From Caulobacteraceae bacterium UBA5005 (GTDB lineage Bacteria > Pseudomonadota > Alphaproteobacteria > Caulobacterales > Caulobacteraceae), in the NCBI GenBank assembly GCA_002398405.1, contig DGYN01000152.1, forward strand, positions 1 through 30,862: DNA of 30,862 bases, in the 5' to 3' direction. The notes below the pieces were generated by a model, which saw only the letters and a list, made by a program, of their open reading frames with translations, was not told where the DNA came from and did not search any database. Both the position numbers and the translations under genes were made by a program. Numbering within the stretch: the stretch's first letter is position 1; the number at the start of each line of letters is the position of its first letter. Positions 23,354 to 30,746 of this stretch are shown here, piece by piece.

Positions 23354-23794
23354 TCAGCGTTTCGCAGCTTTCCGACGCACCCCTCGACCCAAGCCGATTT
23401 CGCGTGCGAAGTCGCTTCGTCTCTGCGCATAGGCCGGCGCCACCATCGGATAGTCGGGCGCGAGGCCCCACCGGCGGCGGTATTCGTCCGGCGAGAGATT
23501 GTAGCGGGCGCGCAGATAGCGCTTCAGCATCTTCAGCTTCTTGCCGTCCTCCAGACAGATGATGAAATCCGGCTGCACCGAGCGGCTGACCGGCACGGCC
23601 GGCTTCTTCTTTTCAGGGGCGGCCGGCGCGACCTCTCCCTCGCCCAACGTCGTCAGCGACTGGTGTATCGAGCGGATCAGATCGGGGATCGCCGAGGTCG
23701 GCGTGGCGTTGTTAGAAACATAGGCCGCCACGATATCGGCGGAGAGGCGCAGCGGGCTGTCGCTGGCCGAATCCTGGTCGAGGTCTTTGGCCAT
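23354..23794 (-). CDS. mucR: MucR/Ros-family transcriptional regulator
   Basis: A 146-aa regulator of the Ros/MucR family, which in Caulobacter cooperates with SciP/CtrA in cell-cycle control and elsewhere silences AT-rich genes. The N-terminal oligomerisation region (ADIVAAYVSNNATPTSAIPDLIRSIHQSL) and the DNA-binding part (PDFIICLEDGKKLKMLKRYLRARYNLSPDEYRRRWGL.PDYPMVAPAYA) are clear. The zinc-finger Cys is kept, but both expected His ligands are replaced: KRHL appears as KRYL, and THY as ARY. The start was chosen at the ATG 10 nt after gggggag. Longer starts at 23815 and 23842 exist. It is convergent with hemA and divergent from glyA. Confidence 0.9.
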   Translation of the reverse strand: MAKDLDQDSASDSPLRLSADIVAAYVSNNATPTSAIPDLIRSIHQSLTTLGEGEVAPAAPEKKKPAVPVSRSVQPDFIICLEDGKKLKMLKRYLRARYNLSPDEYRRRWGLAPDYPMVAPAYAQRRSDFAREIGLGRGVRRKAAKR

Positions 23795-23963
23795 CTCTGC
23801 GGCTCCCCCAGTCATGCCGCGGGTTCGCGGCTTGTCTCTCAAAACTGTCGTTCAGCAACTGATGTTCCAGGGAGCGGGGCTTTTTCCGCGCCATGGATTG
23901 ATCGCGTCCTCGTAAGGTCTAAGAAGGCCGCAAATTCGGACGCCCCAGCAAAGGATTCGCGCC

Positions 23964-25253
23964 GTGACCGTCCAGTCATCCAACATTGACGCCTTCTTCT
24001 CGGCGACCCTGTCGCAATCGGACCCGGAGGTGGCCAAGGCCGTCGCTGAGGAACTCGACCGTCAGCAGAACCAGATCGAGCTGATTGCCTCCGAAAACAT
24101 CGTCTCCAGGGCGGTGCTGGAAGCCCAGGGCTCCATCCTCACCAACAAGTACGCCGAGGGCTATCCCGGCAAGCGCTACTACGGCGGCTGCGAATTCGTC
24201 GACGTCGTCGAAACCCTCGCCATCGAGCGGGCGAAAAAGCTGTTCGGCGCGGGCTTCGCCAACGTCCAGCCCCACTCCGGCAGCCAGGCGAACCAGGCGG
24301 TGTTCAATGCGCTCCTGAAGCCCGGCGACACCTTCCTCGGCATGGACCTGGCGGCCGGCGGCCACCTGACCCACGGAAGCCCCGCCAACCAGTCCGGCAA
24401 ATGGTTCAAGCCCGTGGCCTATACGGTGCGCCAGCAGGATCAGCTGATCGACTACGACGCCCTGGCCGAGATCGCAAAGGCCAACCAGCCCAAGCTGATC
24501 ATCGCCGGGGGCAGCGCCTACAGCCGCGAAATTGACTTCAAGAAGTTCAGGGAAATCGCCGATTCTATTGGCGCCTACCTGATGGTCGATATGGCGCACT
24601 TCGCCGGCCTCGCCGCCGCGGGCGAATACCCCAACCCCGTGCCCCACGCCCACGTCGTCACCACCACCACCCACAAGACCCTGCGCGGTCCGCGCGGCGG
24701 CATGATCCTCACCAACGACGAGGCCCTGGCCAAGAAGTTCAACTCGGCCATCTTCCCGGGCATCCAGGGCGGTCCCCTAATGCACGTCATCGCCGGCAAG
24801 GCCGCCGCCTTCGGCGAGGCCCTGCGTCCCGAATTCAAGGCCTACGCCCGGGCCGTGATCGAAAACGCCCGCGCCCTCGCCGAAGCCCTGCAGAAGGCGG
24901 GGCTCAATATCGTTTCCGGCGGCACCGACAGCCACCTGATGCTCGTCGATCTGCGGCCCAAGGGCGTCACCGGCAAGGCGACCGAAGCCGCGCTGGAACG
25001 CGCCCACATCACCACCAACAAGAACGGCATCCCCTTCGACCCGCAGCCCCCGGCCATCACCTCCGGCATCCGTGTCGGCTCCCCCGCCGGCACCACCCGC
25101 GGCTTCGGCGTCGAGGAGTTCAAGCTGATCGGCTCGCTCATGGGCGAAGTGGTGGCGGCCCTGGCCGAAAACCCCGACGGCGACGCCTCGGTGGAAGCCC
25201 AGGTCAAGACCGAGGTGCTGGCCCTCTGCAAGCGGTTCCCGATCTACGGCTAA
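23964..25253 (+). CDS. glyA: Serine hydroxymethyltransferase
   Basis: PLP enzyme interconverting serine and glycine with tetrahydrofolate, the main source of one-carbon units; cytosolic homotetramer or dimer. The 429-aa protein is full length. Lys238 in VVTTTTHKTLRGPRGG forms the internal aldimine. Other family blocks are ELIASENIVSRAV, YAEGYPGKRYYGGCEFVD, QPHSGSQANQAV and LMVDMAHFAGL. The start is GTG, preceded by aaagga at 23951-23956. The coding sequence is followed immediately by a long inverted repeat (25254-25366), which probably ends transcription. nrdR follows on the same strand. Confidence 0.97.
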   Translation: MTVQSSNIDAFFSATLSQSDPEVAKAVAEELDRQQNQIELIASENIVSRAVLEAQGSILTNKYAEGYPGKRYYGGCEFVDVVETLAIERAKKLFGAGFANVQPHSGSQANQAVFNALLKPGDTFLGMDLAAGGHLTHGSPANQSGKWFKPVAYTVRQQDQLIDYDALAEIAKANQPKLIIAGGSAYSREIDFKKFREIADSIGAYLMVDMAHFAGLAAAGEYPNPVPHAHVVTTTTHKTLRGPRGGMILTNDEALAKKFNSAIFPGIQGGPLMHVIAGKAAAFGEALRPEFKAYARAVIENARALAEALQKAGLNIVSGGTDSHLMLVDLRPKGVTGKATEAALERAHITTNKNGIPFDPQPPAITSGIRVGSPAGTTRGFGVEEFKLIGSLMGEVVAALAENPDGDASVEAQVKTEVLALCKRFPIYG

Positions 25254-25366
25254 CGTCACCCCCGGACTTGTTCCGGGGGCCGGACGATCCGCCGCTCAGA
25301 TCTAGGACGTCTCAGGCGAACGGCCTGGGCCACCTTCCGGCCCCCGGAACAAGTCCGGGGGTGACG
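25254..25366. repeat. Inverted pair of palindromic repeats between glyA and nrdR
   Basis: Arm one (25254-25283) and arm two (25337-25366) are exact reverse complements over 30 bp (31 with the inner A-T pair), separated by 53 nt. Each arm itself contains a hairpin, cccccgga/tccggggg around cttgt. This looks like a BIME-like arrangement of a REP-type intergenic repeat. It begins directly after the glyA TAA. Transcribed, it would form a very stable structure that could stop transcription or protect the mRNA 3' end. Confidence 0.85.
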
Positions 25367-25421
25367 GGTGAGAGGGTGAAGGCTAGAACGACCCACTAGA
25401 TCTTGTGGCACAGGAGCCGCC

Positions 25422-25889
25422 ATGCGCTGTCCGTTCTGCGGACATCTCGAGAGTCAGGTGAAGGATTCGCGCCCGTCCGAGGATGGCGCCGCGATCCGCC
25501 GCCGGCGGCTGTGTCCTCAGTGCGGCGGCCGCTTCACCACCTTCGAGCGGGTGCAGCTGCGCGAACTGACCATCCTCAAGCGCTCCGGCCGCCGCTCGCC
25601 CTTCGACCGGGACAAGCTGGCGCGCTCCATTTCCATCGCCCTTCGCAAGCGCCCGGTGGATCCCGACCGCGTCGAGCACCTGGTCAGCGGCATCGTCCGT
25701 CAGCTGGAAAGCCGCGGGGAAACCGAACTGGGCTCCAACGTGGTCGGCGAGATGGTCATGAAGGCGCTCAAGTCCCTCGATGACGTGGCCTACGTCCGCT
25801 ACGCCTCGGTCTACCGCGACTTCCGCCAGACGGACGACTTCGCCAAGTTCCTGTCGGACGAAGGCCTATCCGACGCCGACGAGCCGTGA
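25422..25889 (+). CDS. nrdR: Transcriptional repressor NrdR
   Basis: Zinc-ribbon/ATP-cone repressor of ribonucleotide reductase genes, sensing dATP/ATP. The 155-aa protein starts MRCPFCGH, with zinc ligands Cys3, Cys6, Cys31 and Cys34. The ATP-cone domain spans about 49-139 (ILKRSGRRSPFDRDKL, VAYVRYASVYRDF). The length is normal. The SD is cagga, 7 nt before ATG. It heads the riboflavin operon as in many alphaproteobacteria, with a GTGA overlap to ribD. Confidence 0.97.
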   Translation: MRCPFCGHLESQVKDSRPSEDGAAIRRRRLCPQCGGRFTTFERVQLRELTILKRSGRRSPFDRDKLARSISIALRKRPVDPDRVEHLVSGIVRQLESRGETELGSNVVGEMVMKALKSLDDVAYVRYASVYRDFRQTDDFAKFLSDEGLSDADEP

Positions 25890-26617
25890 GGGTCACCCTA
25901 AAGCTCGCCACCTCCCTCGACGGCCGCATCGCCACCGCTTCGGGGGAAAGCCGCTGGATCACCGGCGAGGCGGCCCGTGAACAGGTCCACAAGCTGCGCG
26001 CCATGCATAAGGCCGTGCTTATCGGCATTGAGACGGCCATCGCCGATGATCCCGAGCTGACCGTGCGCCTGCCGGGCTATATCGGCCGCCAGCCCAGCCG
26101 GGTCATCCTCGACAGCCGGCAGCGCCTGCCGCTCGGCGGCAAGCTCGTTTCGGAGGCGGGAAGGCTGGACACGGTCGTCATCTCGACGGAAAATTCAAAC
26201 GATCGTTTGACTGACGCTGGGGTAACCGTGTTGAAGGTGGCCAAGACCGACGGCCTACCCGATCTTGCCGAGGCGCTCGCCGCCCTGGAGACCCATCTCA
26301 AGACCGCCATGAGAAAGCGCTTCGCCCCCTCAAAGGATGCCCCACGGTCGCTGCCCAAGCCCGTGGAGATGGGTCTGGCGACCACCGGCGGCGGCGATCT
26401 TCTGGTCGAAGGGGGAGGGCAGGTCGCCGCGAGTTTCCTCAAGGCCGGCCTAGTGGACGCCATCGAGTGGTTCCGCGCCCCGATCATTCTGGGCGCCGAA
26501 GGCCGGCCGGCGGTCGGCGGCATCGAACTGCAACGCCTGGCTGACGCGCCGCGGTTCAACCGAACCTCGATCCAGCTGCTGGGCCAGGACGTCTGGGAGC
26601 GCTACGAGCGGGCCTGA
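25886..26617 (+). CDS. ribD: RibD reductase-domain protein lacking the deaminase domain
   Basis: A 243-aa protein corresponding only to the C-terminal reductase half of bifunctional RibD (5-amino-6-(5-phosphoribosylamino)uracil reductase, NADPH-dependent). It opens exactly at the domain boundary, VTLKLATSLDGRIATASGESRWITG, and has DDPELTVRLPG and DLLVEGGGQVAASFL. The cytidine-deaminase-like half (HAE and PCxxxGxTPPC motifs) is absent here and upstream. The start is GTG, overlapping the nrdR stop. A stretch of about 30 residues before GDLLVEGGG looks like an insertion and is bounded by an 11-bp inverted repeat (26289-26376). The ribE ATG shares the final A of the stop codon. Confidence 0.88.
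   Translation: MRVTLKLATSLDGRIATASGESRWITGEAAREQVHKLRAMHKAVLIGIETAIADDPELTVRLPGYIGRQPSRVILDSRQRLPLGGKLVSEAGRLDTVVISTENSNDRLTDAGVTVLKVAKTDGLPDLAEALAALETHLKTAMRKRFAPSKDAPRSLPKPVEMGLATTGGGDLLVEGGGQVAASFLKAGLVDAIEWFRAPIILGAEGRPAVGGIELQRLADAPRFNRTSIQLLGQDVWERYERA
26289..26376. repeat. Inverted-repeat-bounded in-frame segment within ribD
   Basis: agacccatctc (26289-26299) and gagatgggtct (26366-26376) are perfect reverse complements flanking 66 nt. The segment encodes a basic, Pro-containing stretch (HLKTAMRKRFAPSKDAPRSL...) that falls where RibD-family reductases usually have only a short loop. It is reminiscent of palindromic elements inserted in-frame in genes of other alphaproteobacteria. Confidence 0.55.
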
Positions 26618-27213
26618 TGTTTACCGGGATCATCACAGACGTTGGCCGTGTGCGCATCGTGCGGGAGACCGACCGCGACCGCCGCTTCGAGATCGAAACC
26701 GCCTTTGACCTCTCCACCCTCGACATCGGCGCCTCGGTCAGCCACGCCGGCTGCTGTCTCACCGTCGTCGAAAAGGGCCAGGATTGGTTCGCGGTCGAGG
26801 TCTCCGCCGAGACCCTATCCAAAACCACGCTAGGCGCCTGGGCTGCGGGAACCCCCATCAATCTCGAGCGCGCCGCCAGGGTTGGCGATGAACTCGGCGG
26901 CCATATCGTCTCGGGCCACGTCGATGGCGTCGGCGAAGTCAAATCCGTGACTGCGGAGGGCGGCTCCCACCGCGTCGCCATCAAGGTCCCCCGGCCCCTG
27001 CACCGTTATATCGCCCCCAAGGGCTCGATCACCGTCGAGGGCGTGTCGCTCACCGTCAACGAAGTCGAGAGCGATGTCTTTGGCGTCAACCTCATCCCCC
27101 ACACCTGGCAGGTCACCACCCTTGGAAATCTTTCCGCCGGATCCCTGGTGAACCTCGAAATCGATATGCTGGCGCGCTATCTGGCCCGCTGGCGCGAGAC
27201 AGAGCCTAAATGA
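26617..27213 (+). CDS. ribE: Riboflavin synthase (alpha chain)
   Basis: Dismutates two 6,7-dimethyl-8-ribityllumazine molecules to riboflavin and the pyrimidinedione; cytosolic trimer. The 198-aa protein consists of two homologous lumazine-binding repeats. The first starts MFTGIITDVGRV and contains SHAGCCLTVVEKG. The second starts near residue 94 with GHIVSGHVDGVGEV and contains VEGVSLTVNEV. Length matches the family (about 200 aa). It overlaps ribD by one base (TGATG) and ribB by four (ATGA), so it is tightly coupled in the operon. Confidence 0.97.
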   Translation: MFTGIITDVGRVRIVRETDRDRRFEIETAFDLSTLDIGASVSHAGCCLTVVEKGQDWFAVEVSAETLSKTTLGAWAAGTPINLERAARVGDELGGHIVSGHVDGVGEVKSVTAEGGSHRVAIKVPRPLHRYIAPKGSITVEGVSLTVNEVESDVFGVNLIPHTWQVTTLGNLSAGSLVNLEIDMLARYLARWRETEPK

Positions 27214-28316
27214 CCGACCCCGACTCCCCCATCTCTCCCATCGAGGACATTATCGAGGACGCCCGCAATGGGCGGCCCTACATTCTGGTGGACGCCGAGG
27301 ACCGGGAGAACGAGGGCGATGTCATCATCCCCGCCCAGTTCGCCACCCCCGAACAGATCAACTTCATGGCCAAGCACGCCCGCGGCCTGATCTGCCTGGC
27401 CATCACCCCCGAGCGCGCCAAGGAACTGCGTCTGCCGCCCATGTCGGCCGACAACCAGTCAGGCCACGGCACCGCCTTCACCGTCTCCATCGAGGCGCGG
27501 GAAGGGGTCACCACCGGCATCTCGGCCCACGACCGCGCTCACACCATCGCCGTGGCCGTCGACCCGTCGAAGGGCGCCGGCGACATTGTCTCCCCCGGTC
27601 ACGTCTTTCCCCTGGTCGCCAAGGATGGCGGAAGCCTGGTCCGCGCCGGCCACACCGAGGCCGCGGTCGACATCTCACGCCTCGCCGGCCTCATGCCGTC
27701 CGGCGTCATCTGCGAGGTGATGAACGACGACGGGACCATGGCGCGCCTGCCGGACCTGGTATCCTTCGCCCAACTGCACGGCATGAAGATCGGCACGATC
27801 GCCGACCTCATCGCCTACCGCCGCCGCACCGAGCGCCAGGTGGAACGGGTGCTCGACACCCCCTTCGAAAGCGTCCACGGCGGCCAGTTTAGGATGATCA
27901 TCTTCCGCAACAAGATCGACCGCGCCGAACACGTCGCCCTGATCAAGGGGACCATCGACCCCAACCAGCCGACCATGGTCCGCATGCACCGCGTCGATAT
28001 GGCCGCCGACATGCTCGGCCACGTGGAAGCCCGCCGCGACTACATCCCCGCGGCCCTCAAGGCCATCAGCGAACACCCCGGCGCCGGCGTCGCCGTCTTC
28101 ATCCGCGATCCGTCGCCGACCCTGCTCTCCGACCGCTACGGCGGAAAGGCCGGCGATCCGGCCCAGACCGCGATCCGCGACTACGGCGTCGGCGCGCAGA
28201 TCCTCCTCGATCTCGGCGTCCGCGACATGATCCTCCTGTCCTCCAGCCCGGTGCGCCTCGCCGCCGCCGAAGGTTACGGCCTGAAGATCATCGACCGCCG
28301 CCCCCTCGAAGCTTAA
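27210..28316 (+). CDS. ribB: 3,4-dihydroxy-2-butanone-4-phosphate synthase with degenerate GTP cyclohydrolase II domain
   Basis: A 368-aa protein. Residues about 8-205 form an intact RibB domain (makes DHBP from ribulose 5-phosphate): the metal/substrate loop DAEDRENEGDVI, DNQSGHGTAFTVSI, SPGHVFPL and RAGHTEAAVDISRLAG. The C-terminal half (about 210-368) has the RibA fold outline (RDYGVGAQILLDLGV near the end). However, the zinc-binding C-x10-CxC of GTP cyclohydrolase II is missing: the usual HSECLTGD...CDCG segment reads HRVDMAADMLGHVEARRDY. It is therefore likely monofunctional. The start overlaps the ribE stop. Confidence 0.94.
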   Translation: MTDPDSPISPIEDIIEDARNGRPYILVDAEDRENEGDVIIPAQFATPEQINFMAKHARGLICLAITPERAKELRLPPMSADNQSGHGTAFTVSIEAREGVTTGISAHDRAHTIAVAVDPSKGAGDIVSPGHVFPLVAKDGGSLVRAGHTEAAVDISRLAGLMPSGVICEVMNDDGTMARLPDLVSFAQLHGMKIGTIADLIAYRRRTERQVERVLDTPFESVHGGQFRMIIFRNKIDRAEHVALIKGTIDPNQPTMVRMHRVDMAADMLGHVEARRDYIPAALKAISEHPGAGVAVFIRDPSPTLLSDRYGGKAGDPAQTAIRDYGVGAQILLDLGVRDMILLSSSPVRLAAAEGYGLKIIDRRPLEA

Positions 28317-28327
28317 AGCAAGGCCCC

Positions 28328-28765
28328 ATGACCGATCGCATCCTCATCGTTGAAGGCCGCTTCTATGACGCCCTCTCGGACGAACTCCTGAAAGGCGCCA
28401 CCGCCGCCCTCGACGCCGCCGGCGCCAAATACGAGGTCGCCACAGTCCCCGGCGCCCTGGAAATCCCCGCCGTCATCGCCATCGCCGAAAAGGCCCGCGC
28501 CGGGTTCGACGGCTATGTGGCGCTCGGCGTCGTTATTCGCGGCGAGACCTATCACTTCGAAGTTGTCTCCGACGAAAGCGCTCGGGGCATCATGGACCTC
28601 GCCCAGACGGGCCTGGCTATCGGCAACGGCGTGCTCACCGTCGAAAACGAGGAACAGGCCTGGGACCGGGCCAAGGTCTCGGAAGGCGACAAGGGCGGCG
28701 GCGCGGCCCGCGCCTGCCTGGCGGTCCTCGCGGTCAAACAGCGTTTCACCCGGCCCCGCTCATGA
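28328..28765 (+). CDS. ribH: 6,7-dimethyl-8-ribityllumazine synthase
   Basis: Joins the RibD/phosphatase product with DHBP to make lumazine, the riboflavin synthase substrate; typically a 60-mer or pentamer. The 145-aa protein carries VPGALEIP (about 40-47), the substrate/phosphate loop ALGVVIRGETYHFEVV with catalytic-type His76, and GVLTVENEEQAWDRA. Length is normal. It lies 11 nt after ribB and overlaps nusB by 4 nt. Confidence 0.97.
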   Translation: MTDRILIVEGRFYDALSDELLKGATAALDAAGAKYEVATVPGALEIPAVIAIAEKARAGFDGYVALGVVIRGETYHFEVVSDESARGIMDLAQTGLAIGNGVLTVENEEQAWDRAKVSEGDKGGGAARACLAVLAVKQRFTRPRS

Positions 28766-29199
28766 GCCGCCAGGAAAGGTCCGTCGCCCGCCTTGCCGCG
28801 GTCCAGGCCCTCTATCAGATGGAGACCTCCGGCGCCGGGGTCGAGGCCGTGATCCGCGAGTTCACCGACCACCGCTTCGACCGCGATTTCGAGGGCGAGA
28901 CCCTGGCCGCCGCCGACGAAGCCTATTTCGCCTCCATCGTCCGCGGCGCCGTCGAGCGCCAGGGCGAGATCGACAAGGCCATCGCCCGCAAACTCGCCAC
29001 GGGCTGGAAGCTCGAACGCATCGACGCCACCCTCCGCGCCATCTTCCGCGCCGGGGGCTTCGAACTTCTGGCCAAGGCCGCCCCGCACGAGGTGGTCATC
29101 GATGAGTACGTCGAGATCGCCAAATCCTTCTTCGAGGGCCCCGAGCCCGGCTTCGTCAACGCCGCCCTCGACGCGATGGCGCGCGATGAGCGCCCCTGA
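28762..29199 (+). CDS. nusB: Transcription antitermination protein NusB
   Basis: All-helical RNA-binding protein that with NusE (S10) assembles the antitermination complex on boxA of rRNA operons. The 145-aa protein shows the arginine-rich SRQERSVARLAAVQALYQME N-terminus (family RxxAxQxLY), an EAYFASIVRGAVE helix, WKLERIDATLRAIFRAGGFELL (family motif RxxxxILRLAxYEL), and VVIDEYVEIAKSFF. ATG overlaps the ribH stop (ATGA). Association with ribH and thiL is widespread in bacteria. Confidence 0.97.
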   Translation: MSRQERSVARLAAVQALYQMETSGAGVEAVIREFTDHRFDRDFEGETLAAADEAYFASIVRGAVERQGEIDKAIARKLATGWKLERIDATLRAIFRAGGFELLAKAAPHEVVIDEYVEIAKSFFEGPEPGFVNAALDAMARDERP

Positions 29200-30109
29200 C
29201 GAGTTTGAAACCATAGCCCGCCTGCTTCGGCCGCTCGCGACCGCGCCGGAAGCCTTCGGCCTCCTCGACGACGCCGCGGCCATCCCCTCCCGCCCCGGCT
29301 TTGACCTCGTCGTCACCAAGGACGCCATCGTCGAGGGCGTTCATTTCCTCCCCAACGACCCCTTGGACCTGGTCGCCAGGAAGCTCCTGCGCGTCAATCT
29401 CTCCGACCTCGCCGCCAAAGGCGCCGTCCCTTACGCCTACCTCCTCGCCTGCGCCTGGCCGGCCTCGGTGACCTGGCCTCAGCGCGAGGCCTTCGCCCGC
29501 GGCCTCGCGGAGGACCAGGCCGCGTTCAACATGACCCTTCTCGGCGGCGACACCGTCGCAACGCCCGGGCCGCTGGTTCTCAGCGCCACAATGTTCGGCT
29601 GGGTGAGCGCCGGCGCCATGGTCCGGCGGTCGGGCGCCAGGGCAGGGGACCTCGTCCAGGTCTCCGGCCCTATCGGCGACGGCTTTCTCGGCCTCAAGGC
29701 GGCCCTGGGCGAAGACATCGACCCCGCTCTGGCGGACCACTACCGGCTGCCCAACCCGCGCCTGGACCTCGACCTTATAGGCGCCACGGCCTGCGCCGAC
29801 ATCTCCGACGGCCTCCTCGCCGACGCCGGCCACATCGCCAGGGCCAGCGGCGTCGCCTTCGAGCTCGACCTCGACCTCATGCCCCTCTCGGACGCCGCCG
29901 CCGCCTGGGTCGCGGCCCAGGCCGGCCGCGACGCCGCCCTGTTGGCTCTCGCGACCGGCGGCGACGACTACCAGCTGGTGGCCACCGCGCCCGCCGTCCT
30001 GCCTGGCTTCACGGTCATCGGCCGGGCCGCCGAAGGGGAGGGGGTGCGCGCAAAGGCCGCTGGGAAAACCCTGGCGCCGGCCGCCCTCGGCTACCGCCAC
30101 GGCAACTAA
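29186..30109 (+). CDS. thiL: Thiamine-monophosphate kinase
   Basis: ATP-dependent phosphorylation of thiamine monophosphate to thiamine diphosphate, the active cofactor; cytosolic. The 307-aa protein from the ATG at 29186 has the PurM-like fold: DEFETIARLLRP, GLLDDAAAI (family GDDAA), VTKDAIVEGVHF, NLSDLAAKGAVPYAYLL, LLGGDTVATPGPLVLSATMFG, CADISDGLLADAGHIA and GGDDYQLVAT. The first GDDAA Gly is Leu here (FGLLDDAAAI). The start lies inside the nusB 3' end (14-nt overlap). Its product, ThDP, is the cofactor of the Tat-exported enzyme at 16325-18277. Confidence 0.95.
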   Translation: MSAPDEFETIARLLRPLATAPEAFGLLDDAAAIPSRPGFDLVVTKDAIVEGVHFLPNDPLDLVARKLLRVNLSDLAAKGAVPYAYLLACAWPASVTWPQREAFARGLAEDQAAFNMTLLGGDTVATPGPLVLSATMFGWVSAGAMVRRSGARAGDLVQVSGPIGDGFLGLKAALGEDIDPALADHYRLPNPRLDLDLIGATACADISDGLLADAGHIARASGVAFELDLDLMPLSDAAAAWVAAQAGRDAALLALATGGDDYQLVATAPAVLPGFTVIGRAAEGEGVRAKAAGKTLAPAALGYRHGN

Positions 30110-30140
30110 GGCTAAACCATATGGGCGTAGCGTCCCGGGC

Positions 30141-30563
30141 ATGAGATTCGCCCTTGCCCTCGCCGCCCTCCTCGCCGCCGCTTCGGTGAACGCCCAGGCC
30201 GCCGACCCGCCAGAGAAGAAGGCCGATGAATCCACGCACTATGTGAACATCTCCGCCGTCGCCGTTCCGGTGATCGTCGGCGGCAAGGTGGTCAACTACG
30301 TCTTCGTCGCCGTGCGCCTGGACCTCATGCCCCGCGCCGACGGCACCAAGATGCGCGAGCGCGAACCCTATTTCCGCGACGCCCTGGTGAAGGCCGCGCA
30401 CCGCACGCCCTTCACCCTCGCCACCGACTACACCAAGATCGACGAGGCCAAGCTCAAGGCCGCCGTCCTGCGCGACGCCACGGCCATCGCCGGACCCGGC
30501 ATGATCAAGGGCGTGACCATCACCAACCAGGCTCCCAAGTCCCTGCGCGTCAGTCAGCGTTAA
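30141..30563 (+). CDS. Secreted protein of unknown function, weakly FliL-like
   Basis: A 140-aa protein with a Sec signal peptide (about 1-20, ending NAQA). The mature part has the pattern YVNISAVAVPVIVGGKVVNYVFVAVRLDL, a charged MREREPYFRDALVKAAH helix, and DEAKLKAAVLRDATAIAG. This order of strand, long helix and basic helix is like the periplasmic domain of FliL and stomatin-like proteins, but there is no membrane anchor, so similarity may be shallow. It lies 31 nt after thiL on the same strand and could be co-transcribed. Function is unknown. Confidence 0.8.
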   Translation: MRFALALAALLAAASVNAQAADPPEKKADESTHYVNISAVAVPVIVGGKVVNYVFVAVRLDLMPRADGTKMREREPYFRDALVKAAHRTPFTLATDYTKIDEAKLKAAVLRDATAIAGPGMIKGVTITNQAPKSLRVSQR

Positions 30564-30746
30564 GGATTTTCTCTCCGGCGTCTTTCGCCGGTTGCGTATC
30601 CCGTTCAGTTGCGGCAACTATCCCCGCCTCAAAACCGGGCGCCTCTTCGCGTCTGGGGGGAAATCAGCGCAGGGACGGATAGTTATCATCCGTAGCGCCG
30701 CTTAAAGAGCGGCTTCCTTGCGCAAGGAATAGGGGACGCCCGGACT
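30564..30746 (+). other. Intergenic leader of hppA with three short hairpins
   Basis: Hairpins at 30575-30591 (ccggcg/cgccgg, loop tcttt), 30675-30693 (acggat/atccgt) and 30697-30713 (gccgct/agcggc). The first may be a weak terminator for the secreted-protein gene, although no T-run follows. The other two would sit in the hppA 5' UTR. The hppA SD is ataggggac about 6 nt before ATG. No known riboswitch is recognised. Confidence 0.4.

Noticed and set aside
25254..25366. CRISPR-like repeats
   Set aside because: There are only two units, in opposite orientation, with a single spacer-like gap and no cas genes. A REP-type pair explains it better.
29156..30235. 359-codon minus-strand frame opposite thiL
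   Set aside because: Antisense of a clear thiamine-monophosphate kinase. The Gly/Val/Glu-rich composition is typical of high-GC shadows.
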